Source: Ciona intestinalis
Lineage: Eukaryota; Chordata; Ascidiacea; Phlebobranchia; Cionidae
DNA: 64,000 bases
NCBI RefSeq assembly: GCF_000224145.3
Contig: NC_020172.2
Coordinates: 938,921-1,002,920, forward strand
Direction: 5' to 3'
The position numbers and the translations under genes were made by a program. Each line of letters starts with the position of its first letter. The first letter of the stretch is position 1. Below are positions 1 through 10,017 of the stretch, piece after piece. Under the pieces are notes generated by a model. That model worked only from the letters and a program-made list of their open reading frames with translations, was not told the origin of the DNA and did not search any database.

Positions 1-25
1 TTAAAAAATTTACATACGTTCTTAG

Positions 26-2730
26 AAAATATTAACAAAAGATGGAAAGTATTTTTGGAAGAAAGTTCGAACATTCTGGGTCACCAAAAAAGCAATGGAC
101 AAATTACAGGAACAGATGTGTGTCAGTCAACCTACCAACATTGCAGTTTGCTTCGAACGCCAAATACAACGGTGCGTAAAACTTACGATAGTAGGACGGG
201 GTAAGACGGGACACCTTTAGCATATTATATCTAAATATCCATGATCGCGTTTTAAACAATTAACAATGTTCTATGGTAGACGTTAGGGTACGGTTTTCTA
301 TTTCTTTGATTGTTTTTTGTTTACTACCAAATGGGACGAGTAAATAGAATGAAAAGGTGTCCCATCTTCCCCCAACTTGCCATATAAGATTTGTTGTACT
401 ATGTCGGAGTATTATCTCGCAGTACGAGGTTTAATACAGATCATTGCATTTATAAACTCAGTCCAAAATTTATGTTTGGTTCGGATAAGTTAGTAAGTTG
501 GTTAAAAATTAAGTTAGAAAGGCTAATTGGTTAATAAAGGAGTATTATAAGCTCTAGTGGGGGCCATTTATAGTAAAGTATAACGTCGTGTATATAATCC
601 CAGGCACAAAGAGCTTCAAGCGATGGTTAACATATCTATGGAACGCAAGGCTCATTTAACCGAAGTTTTAGGTAAGACGTTGCTTAGAATTATTCCATCT
701 TATAACTGGGGTTTGTACGCTGTTTTTTCGAACTGCTTTAAACGATTTACTGCCAAAGCGTCTATGGCCAAAACGAACGAAAGAAACAACAAATAAAAAC
801 CTGTTCCATTCGGCCCAACTTACTATAACTATATAGTCTAGTGGGGAAGACGGGACACCTTTAGCACATAGTATTATCCTGATCCTTTTTAATCAATTAA
901 CAAAGAGCTATGAGAGTCGTTAGGATACAGTTTTTTAACTCGTCTTTGAGTGTTCTTTGTTTACGACCAAATGAGACAGAAAATTCCCACCCTGCTATAA
1001 TTAGGGAAAAGTATATAAGGCAACGATCTAATATAATCAGATGGAATATTGGAAAGTCTGGACGACAAGAAGCGTTGCCATCAAAGCCTATTGGAAGACA
1101 CTGCAGCAAAAAAAGCAGAGTTCTATAAATGTATTGCTGAATCCAGCAGGACTTTAAGAGAAAGATCGAGTAGAAGTGATTTAGTCGACCGATTAATACT
1201 TGATGTGTCCAACTCGACCGAGCATATAAGACACAAAGTGGCATCGAGTAACTGGGTAAAGCTTGTATAAACATATAGTAACGTGGGGTAAGATGAATAT
1301 AGGGTTGCCCCATAGTGCCAAATTTTCTAATTGCGTTTAAACAACATTGTTTTAGTGTTGCGAGGATACGTTTATATAATTCTGTAAACATCACCGTGTT
1401 TACTACCAAATAACACGAGAAAGGGAAATGAAGACATGTATCATCTTACCCCAACCTACTATATTTATCGAGAATGGCTAATTTAGTGACCGAAACAACT
1501 ACATCAGTCTACGTAAGGCTTTTCAGCTCAAACATAAAGAAGGGTTTGGTCCTAAAACCAAAGCATGTACTTTGTTTTAAAACCAATAGGAAAAGTTCTA
1601 TTAAAATATAGTACTGTGGGATACCGCCTAAGCCCATATATTCCATCAGTGTATATTAACACACTGTTTAATAGCAACACGGCTATGGTTATATAATTTT
1701 TTTAAATATTTTTATTTACTACTAAATGGTACGAGAAATAGGAGTAAAAATGTTTCATTTTACCCTTACTGTGCTTGTATTATTTTCTAATCTGAATATG
1801 TTTCTAACAAAAGCTAAAGTTAAAGCTTAAGAAGCATGGCTACGAAATGCCCACTACATTAGACACATCAGCCTTGGAGGTGGCTGATCCGTTTGAAGAT
1901 CCAGTTACAGCATTAAATGCTTGTGCCGATCAACTTAACAACCTTACTCTGGAAATGGCTAACAGGGCCGAGGAAAATCCAGTGAGTCATCTGCTAGTAG
2001 CCTATATTATTGGGTTTATGAGAAAACAGTCAGTATATTTGTATAGTATTGTGGGGGGAGATGGGCCCCTTTGGCACATATCCAAATATCTTGAATAAAC
2101 AACTCTTTATAAGGTCGTAAGAATACGGTTTTGTAGTTAGGTAAGTGCTGTTTGTTTACTACCAAATGGGACGAGAAGTTAGAATTAAAAGGTGTCCCAT
2201 CTTACCCCAACCTGCTATAACATATTTAACGAAGGTCATACTTACTAACAGGTGCGAGACAGTCGTTATAACACGGCCAGAATAAGCTGAACTAGAATAA
2301 GAGTAGGTCTAAATATTGGGTAAAATACGTAACTGTTAAAACTTACAAGAAGCAACTTGCAGCAGTAACCAAAGCAGACCAATGCTCAAACTTAGTTTTT
2401 TTTACTCCGCAGTGATTATGGATGTGACTGTAATTAACAAAGATATAGCTGTATTTTTATATATACCAGGATGATACGGTCGCCGAAGAAGTTTTGAGCG
2501 ACTGCGCCCAAGATCTTCTTGTATCCATGCGTGCAAGTGCCCCACAAAACGTCCGCATCGTAATCGCTGTGGACGAAGACATTCTTCCAGCTGAAGACTT
2601 TCTATGCGACGATGATGACGATAATGATGAATATTTGTCACGTGAGGCAATCCAAAACACAATGCGGGAGCTCACCGAGACTGCCACCATGCGGAAGAAG
2701 AGACGGCGACAGCGAAAGGCAAAAAAGTAA
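26..2730 (+). CDS. Unrecognised coiled-coil protein, 3' part (gene starts left of window)
   Basis: Five exons join in frame with GT-AG borders: 26-171, 604-671, 1041-1255, 1832-1981 and 2470-2730, the last ending in TAA. Together they encode about 280 residues. The first three are charged and heptad-like (motifs RQIQRHKELQAM, LLEDTAAKKAEFYKC), suggesting a coiled coil. The fourth carries an acidic stretch (ADPFEDPVTALNACADQL). The last has a hydrophobic core (VRIVIAVDEDILPAEDF), a run of Asp (CDDDDDNDEY) and a basic tail (MRKKRRRQRKAKK) that could be a nuclear localisation signal. The upstream acceptor at 24-25 shows that more 5' exons lie outside the window. I do not recognise the family. 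A kinetochore or centrosome coiled-coil protein would fit the composition, but no diagnostic motif supports that. Each intron contains a copy of the MITE described below. Confidence 0.6.
188..386. mobile_element. MITE copy (TAGTAGGGTGGGG family)
   Basis: A non-coding element of about 195 bp with ~30-bp terminal inverted repeats: left end tatagtagggtggggaagat then gggacacc, right end the reverse complement. It starts 17 bases after the donor of the first exon. The family is repeated over 25 times in this window. It may be Cimi-1, the MITE described from Ciona, but I cannot align them here. Confidence 0.85.
833..999. mobile_element. MITE copy, internally shortened near right end
   Basis: Left end clear (gtggggaagacgggacacc). 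The right end keeps only cccaccctgctata, so the gtgtcccatctt part is lost. Lies in the second intron of the left-edge gene and runs to about 40 bases before its acceptor. Confidence 0.75.
1275..1460. mobile_element. MITE copy, diverged
   Basis: Both ends recognisable (tatagtaacgtggggtaagat and atcttaccccaacctactata). Starts 20 bases after an exon donor. The interior is more diverged than in most copies, so it is probably an older insertion. Confidence 0.75.
1604..1777. mobile_element. MITE copy, strongly degraded
   Basis: Only parts of the ends and the tttactactaaatggtacgag core remain. A second copy in the same intron as the one at 1275. Confidence 0.5.
2042..2219. mobile_element. MITE copy
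   Basis: Ends tagtattgtggggggagatg and catcttaccccaacctgcta, with core ttactaccaaatgggacgag. In the last intron of the left-edge gene. Confidence 0.8.
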
Positions 2731-2734
2731 TAAA
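2729..2734 (+). promoter_or_regulatory. Possible polyadenylation signal overlapping the stop codon
   Basis: The TAA stop at 2728-2730 overlaps an AATAAA hexamer at 2729-2734. If it is used, the 3' UTR would be extremely short. Use is not shown by the sequence, and there may be other signals downstream. Confidence 0.3.
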
Positions 2735-3538
2735 ATAAACGAATTCCAAAAACTTGGCTGGTTCTTGATTGAAACTATCTTTTTACTATCAAAGTACTAA
2801 ATTCTAAGCCCCGAACTGTGATAATTAGCCGTACTGTTGCATTACGACTATTTAAAAGAAAACATTCACACATGTGGTATAACACCTAAGAAAAGATTGT
2901 CCAAAATTGAAATCCTTCACGTGCATTTTATTTCTGTCACAAATATTATACACACAGACTTTACTTCAAGGGCACGTTTGTCCTTCGCGGATATTTATTG
3001 GGTGCGATTTTACGCATGTCCTATATACTACCTTTATCCGCGACGCTGAGGAGGAAACGTTCGGCTAAATAACATTTTAAGACTAACTTTTCTCAATTTC
3101 CAAAACAAAAAAAAAACTTTAAACTCAAAAGCTGGTGTACTTTCAAAAAGCAAGACCAATACAAAAGAACAATTTTCAAACAAAGACGCATCATCCTATT
3201 CTGGCATCCTTGTATCATATCTCTGTAACATCGACAAAGTGCAAAAAAGCGACGTCCCGTTTACAATGATCTATAAGTCGTATGAGTTTGAAAGGACATT
3301 TGAAGTCTGCATACGAAGAATGTTTAGTTTTAACAGATATGCTGGACAATATACACGGTATTGTACCGGGGCAGCTACTACGTACACGCACACCGAACAG
3401 CAAAAGTTCAGTAAGAGGACACAGGCAATAGAAGAAAAAAAATGTAACAAGAGTGCGATAAGATTGATAATAGTTTAAGACGAGTTGAGAAGAGGAATTT
3501 TTTTGTTGTGAAACTACAGCAATTTTCATTCAGAATCG
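2735..3538. other. Intergenic, convergent 3' ends
   Basis: This lies between the stop of the coiled-coil gene and the stop of RNF4 on the other strand. Only short frames are present, without splice logic or recognisable motifs, so it is most likely the 3' UTRs of both genes. No repeat was recognised here. Confidence 0.5.
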
Positions 3539-6500
3539 TTACGTTATTGTTAGGTAAAGTGGGTGCACATTTTTCAAAGTCAGTTTTCGTCGGCAAGTTG
3601 GACACTTTTTGCTGCTGCGGATGGCCAATGAAATGCAGTTGTGGCAGAACACGTGACCGCAGACTGTGGAACGAATTTCGTTGCCTTGGCTGAGAATCTG
3701 TGAAAACAAGAATTGGATAAATATGCGTTATTTTGCAACTCAAAATTAGGCATTTTAATACACGTTAACACAGAAAAATATTTTTCACTTAGGTCAATTA
3801 GAAAATATAGTTAGAAATTAAGCAGTCGAAAAGAAAACTCACCGTTTTTAACGTTTCGAGGCAAACGGGGCAGTTGATTTCAGGCAGGTTTTGGAATCTT
3901 GGGTCTATTACTGTCGGTGTTTCTGGGGGAATCATAACACGAGATGCAGATGCCATGGAAGACCTTGCTGTATCTGTGCGTCGTGCAGAAGTAGCTTGTG
4001 ACGGATTTGAACGACGAATGCTCGATAACGGTCGCGACCGTCGCTGCGTAGTAGGTGTCCTTTCCCGGGACTGAATGGGAAATAGGAGACAAATTTAGAA
4101 TAGATTGTATATGCACGATCGGTATTAAATGTCATGCGTATTTTATACTGGTTTAGGGCCGTTCAGGAGAGAATTAGCTTGCCAACTACACGATTGGGCA
4201 TAAGTTAATTATTAAGCTATTTTCCAGTGTATGCGTATCTACGTAGCGGTTTCGACCAATATAAAAATACAGAATGATACATAGCCAGTCCTGTTTTATT
4301 GTGAAACCAATCAAATCGACCTGTCACTCATTGTTAAAGGGTACGGTTATATAGGGTTAAAGGTTAGGTTGGGTGTATTTTAGAAATTGTAACCTAAGCG
4401 TACCATAGCGACTCGATTGATCAAAAATAAAAGGCTGCGTAACAGTCTGCATGTTATAAATACACTGCAAGTAGCTGTTTTTCTCTTTAAATCTTACTTG
4501 TGTTCTTGAGTTGCTTGAACGATCACTTGGTGTGAGAGTAAGGTCGACAAGATCAACTGAAACACTCGAAGTTTCCGTTGCACACGTTAAGTCGACTGTA
4601 GGAAAAGTATTCGATATTATAGTGATAATGAACAAACTACATGCGGCAGTAATATTATGTAATGGAACGAAGACAGAAAGCGGGTAAGTTTTGCGATCAA
4701 CCGGTAATGAAAAATACACATAAAAGGCGGGCTTCTTTCGTTACATAATCTTACTTCCCCTTATGATCGGTAAAACGGGGCATGGCAATACAATGAGTTG
4801 GCAAAGTTTAAATACGAGGCCAAATGCGGTACGATCTTGTATGGGCCTTTTTTATTTCATAAGAATTGTAGTCGCGTCTGAACGAAAGTATTGCAATGAG
4901 GGTAACTACTACAGAGTAACAGACTATGCTTTTAAACAACCGCAGTTTAAATGTTAAACATCGCAATATAACCACTGACCCTCTGCGGTGTTCTCGCCTT
5001 GGTTGTTGTTTATATCCTCTTGATAACCAGCGTCTAAAAGGATTTCTTCCATAACTTCCCTGGCTGTTTTAAGGCCTAACATATGACGGTAACGGGATAC
5101 CATATCTAGACTACTGTTTTCTGTTGCTGCGATATAGTATTGTCATTGAGCACTCACTAACGTACGTCAGAAACCAATATTACGGGGTAGTTCAGCGGAG
5201 ATAGCTCTGTTGCTGTGCCTGATGTCGAAGTGACACGACTACAGGGAAAGCTACATGGAGACCAACGGGTTTCTGGAACCGTTGGGACATGTATTGACAA
5301 GCTTGTGTTATTTAAGCAGAACCAGCTGATTTTACGTGCTTTGTACGACCAGCTGACTCGGAAGTAGAACGGCGAAACGCGATTGGGCGACGGCAAACCG
5401 ACCTCAACGACAAAAGGCGAGAGAGGGGTGCGAGAGAAATTAGAAAAAGGCAAAAGTCGCAAGGGTTTACCTATATGTGTGTAAACGTAAAGTTTAAACT
5501 TTTGCACTGTGTATTATGGTGTACCGCTTCGTTTCAATTGTGCGCACATTCCGTATGTACAAATTATAGAATCGGTAGTTACATTAAAAGTACTGTGTAG
5601 TCAATAACCAGTAGATAGTAGTGTTTTTGTCTAGACTGTTCTGTTTAATTAGTCAGCTTTACACAGTAGTTACTAATTATTCATGGGTTAAACTACAAAA
5701 CTGTGCACCACAAGAAACACCTTATTTTAAGTACACTTTATATGACGATGTGTAATGAACCAATAGTAACATATATAAGATCCTAATGTGTAAAAGGCAA
5801 TAATAAATTTAAATACAACCAGATCATCTACAAATATACAACATGGCAAAACTAACAAATGTTGAAATCTAACTTGGTACATGTTTTAATGGACGATTGT
5901 TTTAGAGACTTAGTAGGCTGCTGGCTGATGTATAACATTCAAATGTAGGGTGAAATAAAATGTTCATTTTATGATTTTAACCATATAATCCAACATGAGT
6001 TATCATAAAATAGTGATAATGGTATTGCCCTTTCCTGAAACATTGGTAGCTAATAAATTGTGAAACTGATATAAAAAAACTTTTTTGAGTAGGCAAAAAC
6101 ACCTCAAAATATCAAACATATATGTTATAAATATAACAAGGCTATGGACCTGTTATTACAGTACAGAAATGACATAATAAACTAACTTTCTATATTCTGT
6201 TAGTTTTGTTGTTTTGTTGGGTACAAAGTGGAGCAACACTAAGAAACTTAAAAGTCACCACTCAAAACAAAATCATGTACATAAACTGAATCACTTTCTA
6301 ACATGGGAGTTTAAGAAACACAACAATAACATTTTACATACAATTCGCTAATATGTTTACTGTATAAACATTAAACAAAACAACTACCATTTTTTTAAGT
6401 TTTTTTGGTTTGCAGAGAACACAGTAACGTCAACATATTTTTGATGGCATTTTCTTTCTATCTTGGTAATAGCCACGCCCTACATTACATACACAGAATG

Positions 6501-7730
6501 CAAATTGACATTTTCTGCCCTTTTTGTTAAATAATGAAGTTAATGAACGTATAAACCCAACACCCAATTGCTTTAGTTAAAACAGACTACACCACCACAA
6601 CACACCAGCAGCACTTTACATTTGAGACACACTGGTCGAACATGGAAACATAATACATAAGCAGTCTGGTTGTTGGGGTAAGCGGCAATATGGCCTAAAT
6701 ACAATATCCCCACAGAAGGGGTTCACTCATATAAAATTATCATAACACTGAACTCCTTTATTTCTTACCAATCTCATTTTGACCGGATGTTGCAGATCTT
6801 CGTCGCCTCCTTGTGGCTCTCGCATTTGTTCCTTCAGTCGGAGACTCAATAATTATGACATCACCACTTCCACTTGAAGTGTTCGATTCTATGCGCGATC
6901 TTCTCCTGCCATTTAAAAGCGTTATAACATGTATGTTGGGAATAAATGTTTTTTTAACGTCACATAGCGGGAAAACAGCAGTCACTATAACGCCAGTCTT
7001 CTGTTACACTACCTGTCCCTGGATAATGAGTTACCATACACATAACTATAGGGGTAAATATTTTTTAGTATATATATATAATTTTTATTTTTTTGTTTTG
7101 TACGACTAACAATTTAGTTAACACCTAAGTAACCACTAAGTTTAGCAATTGTAGCGAACTATTTTGCCAAGGACACATACGCTAACAATGATAGCAGAGA
7201 CGAATCTTAATACCTTTACCTCAGGGTTAGCACTTTACAATACAACTGAAAGGTCAAAGCAAGATCTCGGGCGTACAAGACAGTTACTTATCGTGTGCGT
7301 GTGTACAATTGTTAAACATTGACAAAATAGTGAAAATACAAATGTAATCAAGATACAGTGACTAAACATACTAATTTTGATACAAAACAAAATCGGGTGT
7401 TCAACAATACATCCTTATCTATGATGTGGAAACTATTACCTAATATTTAAATACGAAGTATGCAATAGAATGCTACTTGATTTGTTATATTTGATTCTCA
7501 TGACAAATGCATAAAAGAGTTGTTAAAACATAGCAATTACAAGGAACTTAAGATATATTGCCCTATCCCTATGTATATTATATACCAGTTAACTAGTACG
7601 AAAAAAAAACTTAATGGCATAAAAGCATAGAAGAAAACACAATTTCATATTATTACAGTATAACAACATGTGTATACCTAGTTATTGAAGGAATTTCTAT
7701 CACACTTGAATCAAAGTCGTTTTGGCTCAT
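3539..7730 (-). CDS. RNF4: RNF4-like SUMO-targeted E3 ubiquitin ligase
   Basis: Seven exons read right to left with fully consistent phases: 7730-7678 (ATG, MSQNDFDSSVIEIPSIT), 6905-6769, 5212-5162, 5126-4980, 4595-4498, 4070-3843 and 3697-3539. The total is 873 nt, or 290 aa. The C-terminus is a RING: CPVC at the start, CGHVFCHNC in the middle, CPTC at the end, then KLTLKNVHPLY, matching the RNF4 ending KINHKRYHPIYI. The N-terminal half has hydrophobic SUMO-interacting motifs: VIEI, DVIIIESPTE, YPVILVSDV, and VDLT/VDLVDLTL, the last resembling human VDLTCES...VVVDLTH. Arg-rich segments lie between them. By family knowledge RNF4 binds poly-SUMO chains through its SIMs, dimerises through the RING and ubiquitinates SUMOylated nuclear proteins. 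The protein is longer than human RNF4 (190 aa). The first and third exons are short and rest on phase and motif fit; the RING and last SIM exons are firm. Confidence 0.85.
7160..7225 (+). repeat. Degraded SINE-like fragment
   Basis: ccaaggacacatacgctaac and agagacgaatcttaatacct match the shared core and tRNA-like tail with many changes. Lies in the first RNF4 intron. Confidence 0.4.
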
Positions 7731-8474
7731 TTGAAGCGTTTTCAATGTAAAATATAAATGATAATAGTTTTTTTACAATGCTCTGCGGTAAAAGAAACAA
7801 AACTGAGTGTCTGAGTCTCATTTGCAGTAAAACCTGGTAATTGGCACACGCATAACTAACACACTATAAAGTTTCAAGTTCGCTCTAAATATCATAATAA
7901 GGAACTGAGCTCAGCGGACAGAAACTGCTGACTATTGATAGTGTAAATGGAAAGAATGAGTCAGCAAAAACCAAGGCATTTTTTAAATCGTATTTTAACC
8001 CAAAAGAACATAAAATACGTTAAAATAAATAGCATACATATAATAAAATGGGTAATGCGTGAGTAAAAATATTGTTTAAGTTTTATTTTAACGCACATAA
8101 AGGTTTGTGAGGCTAGGATGCGTCTTTTCACATGTGGAGAAAAAGGCAAATGTGGGACATCCCGCCACAACGTGTTTTACATGGTGCATGTATCAAGTCG
8201 AAAGTTAACATCGGTTTCCCAGTTATTTAATTTGTACCATATTTTGTTAAGTCATGTTAGATGCGGAGGTTTCAGCTATGCTTTAAAGCGTGGCCAAAAA
8301 TGTTTGTGGTAGCATATAAAACCTGCCTGACATAACTTAATAAATGGACATTTAAATATTTTTGTGCCTAGTTTCTTTGCTGAAAAAATCCTAACCCCTA
8401 TTTTAAGTGACAGAGATTTAACACAAGCACACTGCATTATTTATATAACTCTTATCTATTTACTGTGTAAAAAT
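7731..8474. promoter_or_regulatory. Probable shared upstream region of RNF4 (-) and TOMM7 (+)
   Basis: About 740 bp separate the proposed ATG codons of two divergent genes. The stretch is AT-rich, with only short frames and no recognised repeat. Promoter function is inferred from position. I see no clear TATA or known-factor cluster I would defend. Confidence 0.35.
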
Positions 8475-8632
8475 ATGGATGCTGTTGTCAAGCGAAACAT
8501 TTCAAAAGTATGGGGAGGTGTCCGACATGTCTTCAGATGGGGATGGATCCCTCTCATCATCACTCTTGGAATAAAGAGAGGAGCTGATCCAGGATGCCTG
8601 AGCCAAATTTACTCGCTCTCTTCTGGGGATGA
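8475..8632 (+). CDS. TOMM7: TOMM7, mitochondrial outer-membrane import subunit, with a one-base frame break
   Basis: The frame from ATG 8475 gives MDAVVKRNISKVWGGVRHVF, then RWGWIPLIITLGIKRGADPG, close to human TOMM7 RWGFIPLVIYLGFKRGADPG. The conserved ending MPEPNLLALFWG plus stop is present, but one frame over (8594-8632). The bases at 8592-8596 read GGATG where GGN-ATG is expected, so one base is missing. The joined product would be about 52 aa against 55 in human. TOMM7 is a single-pass tail-region subunit that modulates TOM complex assembly and PINK1 retention; the IPLIITLGI segment is the membrane helix. The gene is intronless here. Either the assembly lost a base, or this is a recently damaged or retroposed copy. 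The excellent conservation on both sides of the break favours an error or a very recent change. LSM7 follows on the same strand about 330 bp on. Confidence 0.85.
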
Positions 8633-8960
8633 AGAAACAACAAAACTTTATACAAATATTTGAATTCTTTATTAATATGCGTTTCCAAATGGTCAATTGC
8701 TTTTGTTAACATTGTGTTAAGTAAAAATCAATCATTAAACATTGGTGCTATGCTTTATGTCTACGAAAGTATAGCCAAACTTGTACACCCTTCAATTTGT
8801 ATCACTGCATTGAACTTTATCGTTTGGATAACTGGAAAATTTTAAAAAAGTATGGAAATCTTATGCATATTCAATTTTAACAGGGTTAGATATCATTAGC
8901 TCTGCTCAATTTAAACTTGAACAAATCTTGATTTTTCCATTCTTGAACATCCAAGAAAAC

Positions 8961-10017
8961 ATGGGGGTAAAAGAATTTGCATTGTCGTAATTAACTAAAC
9001 ATAGTCCTAAAATTTGTTTTTTTTATAGTAGTAGAAAAATTCAATTTCTTTTTAATAATTTATGTATATACATATATATATGAATTAAAAACAAAATTAT
9101 TTTTTAGTTGAATATATATTTTTTTTAAAATGTAAGTATATATATCTATATATATATATATAAATTTATATATATTATATATATATATATATATATTTTT
9201 AATAAATTCAAAAAAAACTTTTTTTAGGACAAAAGGAAGAAGGAAAGTATTTTGGATCTTTCAAAGTATCTTGATCGACCAATCAGAGTAAAGTTCCATG
9301 GAGGGAGAGAGGGTATAACCTAATAGAATCTTAAACAATTTTTTTTAAACTTTTGTATTTATGTTTCAGCAAGTGGTGTGCTGAAAGGTTTCGATCCGCT
9401 GCTTAATTTGGTGCTTGACAGTACAACAGAGACTTTAAGAGGTTAACCGATTTTTGTAATGGTTAAGTTTTTTGCATGATGTCCTGTAGGCAGTAGTGGA
9501 TAATGGATATCCTAAATAGCAAGCAGGGATGAATGCATTCCGCATTCCCCAATTAAAAATATGCTTTTAAAAAAATAAATAATTTCCAAAGAAACAAAAT
9601 ATTGAATATGCAGTAGTGATATTAGTTTCTCCCTGTAATTATTTGGAATTTGTCCACTACTTCTACTTATGACATACCTTTCATGGGCTATGTATGTATA
9701 ATATATACTTTTTAAATATTTTTATACCCTACTAAAACATTAGTAGCATCATTATATTAATGAATATAACTGTAAGATCACCTAAAAAGTTATAAAAAGT
9801 AGCATCATTATATTAATGAATATAACTGTAAGATCACCTGCTTTGTTAAAGGCTAATTTCATCTTCAATTTAATTCACAGATCCAGATGACCCTTACAAG
9901 CTGAGTGATGATACGAGGGCATTGGGGCTTACTGTGTGTAGAGGCACTTCTGTGGTTTTAATTTGCCCACAAGATGGCATGGAAGAGATACCAAATCCGT
10001 TTGTTCAGCACACATGA
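8961..10017 (+). CDS. LSM7: LSM7, U6 snRNA-associated Sm-like protein
   Basis: Exons 9228-9312, 9370-9441 and 9881-10017 join in phase. They begin DKRKKESILDLSKYLDRP, continue with IRVKFHGGREASGVLKGFDP, LLNLVLDSTTETLRDPDD and CRGTSVVLICPQDGMEEIPN, and end PFVQHT-stop. This matches human LSM7 nearly residue for residue, including the Sm1 motif (GREASGVLKGFD) and the Sm2 motif (CRGTSVVLI). The protein is a subunit of the LSm1-7 ring (mRNA decay, cytoplasm) and the LSm2-8 ring (U6 snRNA binding, nucleus). The start exon is the weak point: ATGGGG followed by GTAAAA at 8961-8966 would supply Met-Gly in phase, as the human protein starts MADKEKKKK, but another tiny 5' exon is possible. The rest is secure. 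Confidence 0.93.
9060..9205. repeat. AT microsatellite / low-complexity
   Basis: Runs of alternating TA in the LSM7 intron just before exon 9228. Shorter TA runs are at 17785, 52697 and 55976. Confidence 0.8.
9743..9839 (+). repeat. Tandem duplication of about 55 bp in LSM7 intron 3
   Basis: The unit agtagcatcattatattaat ... aagatcacct occurs twice, about 55 bases apart, almost identical, so it is recent. Confidence 0.85.

Noticed and set aside
897-1409. Minus-strand frame of 170 codons
   Set aside because: Runs across MITE copies and antisense to an exon with good splice sites and phase.
8502-8696. Minus-strand frame ending SDDERDPSPSEDMSDTSPYF that looked like a terminal exon
   Set aside because: It is antisense to TOMM7, whose protein match on the plus strand is far stronger.
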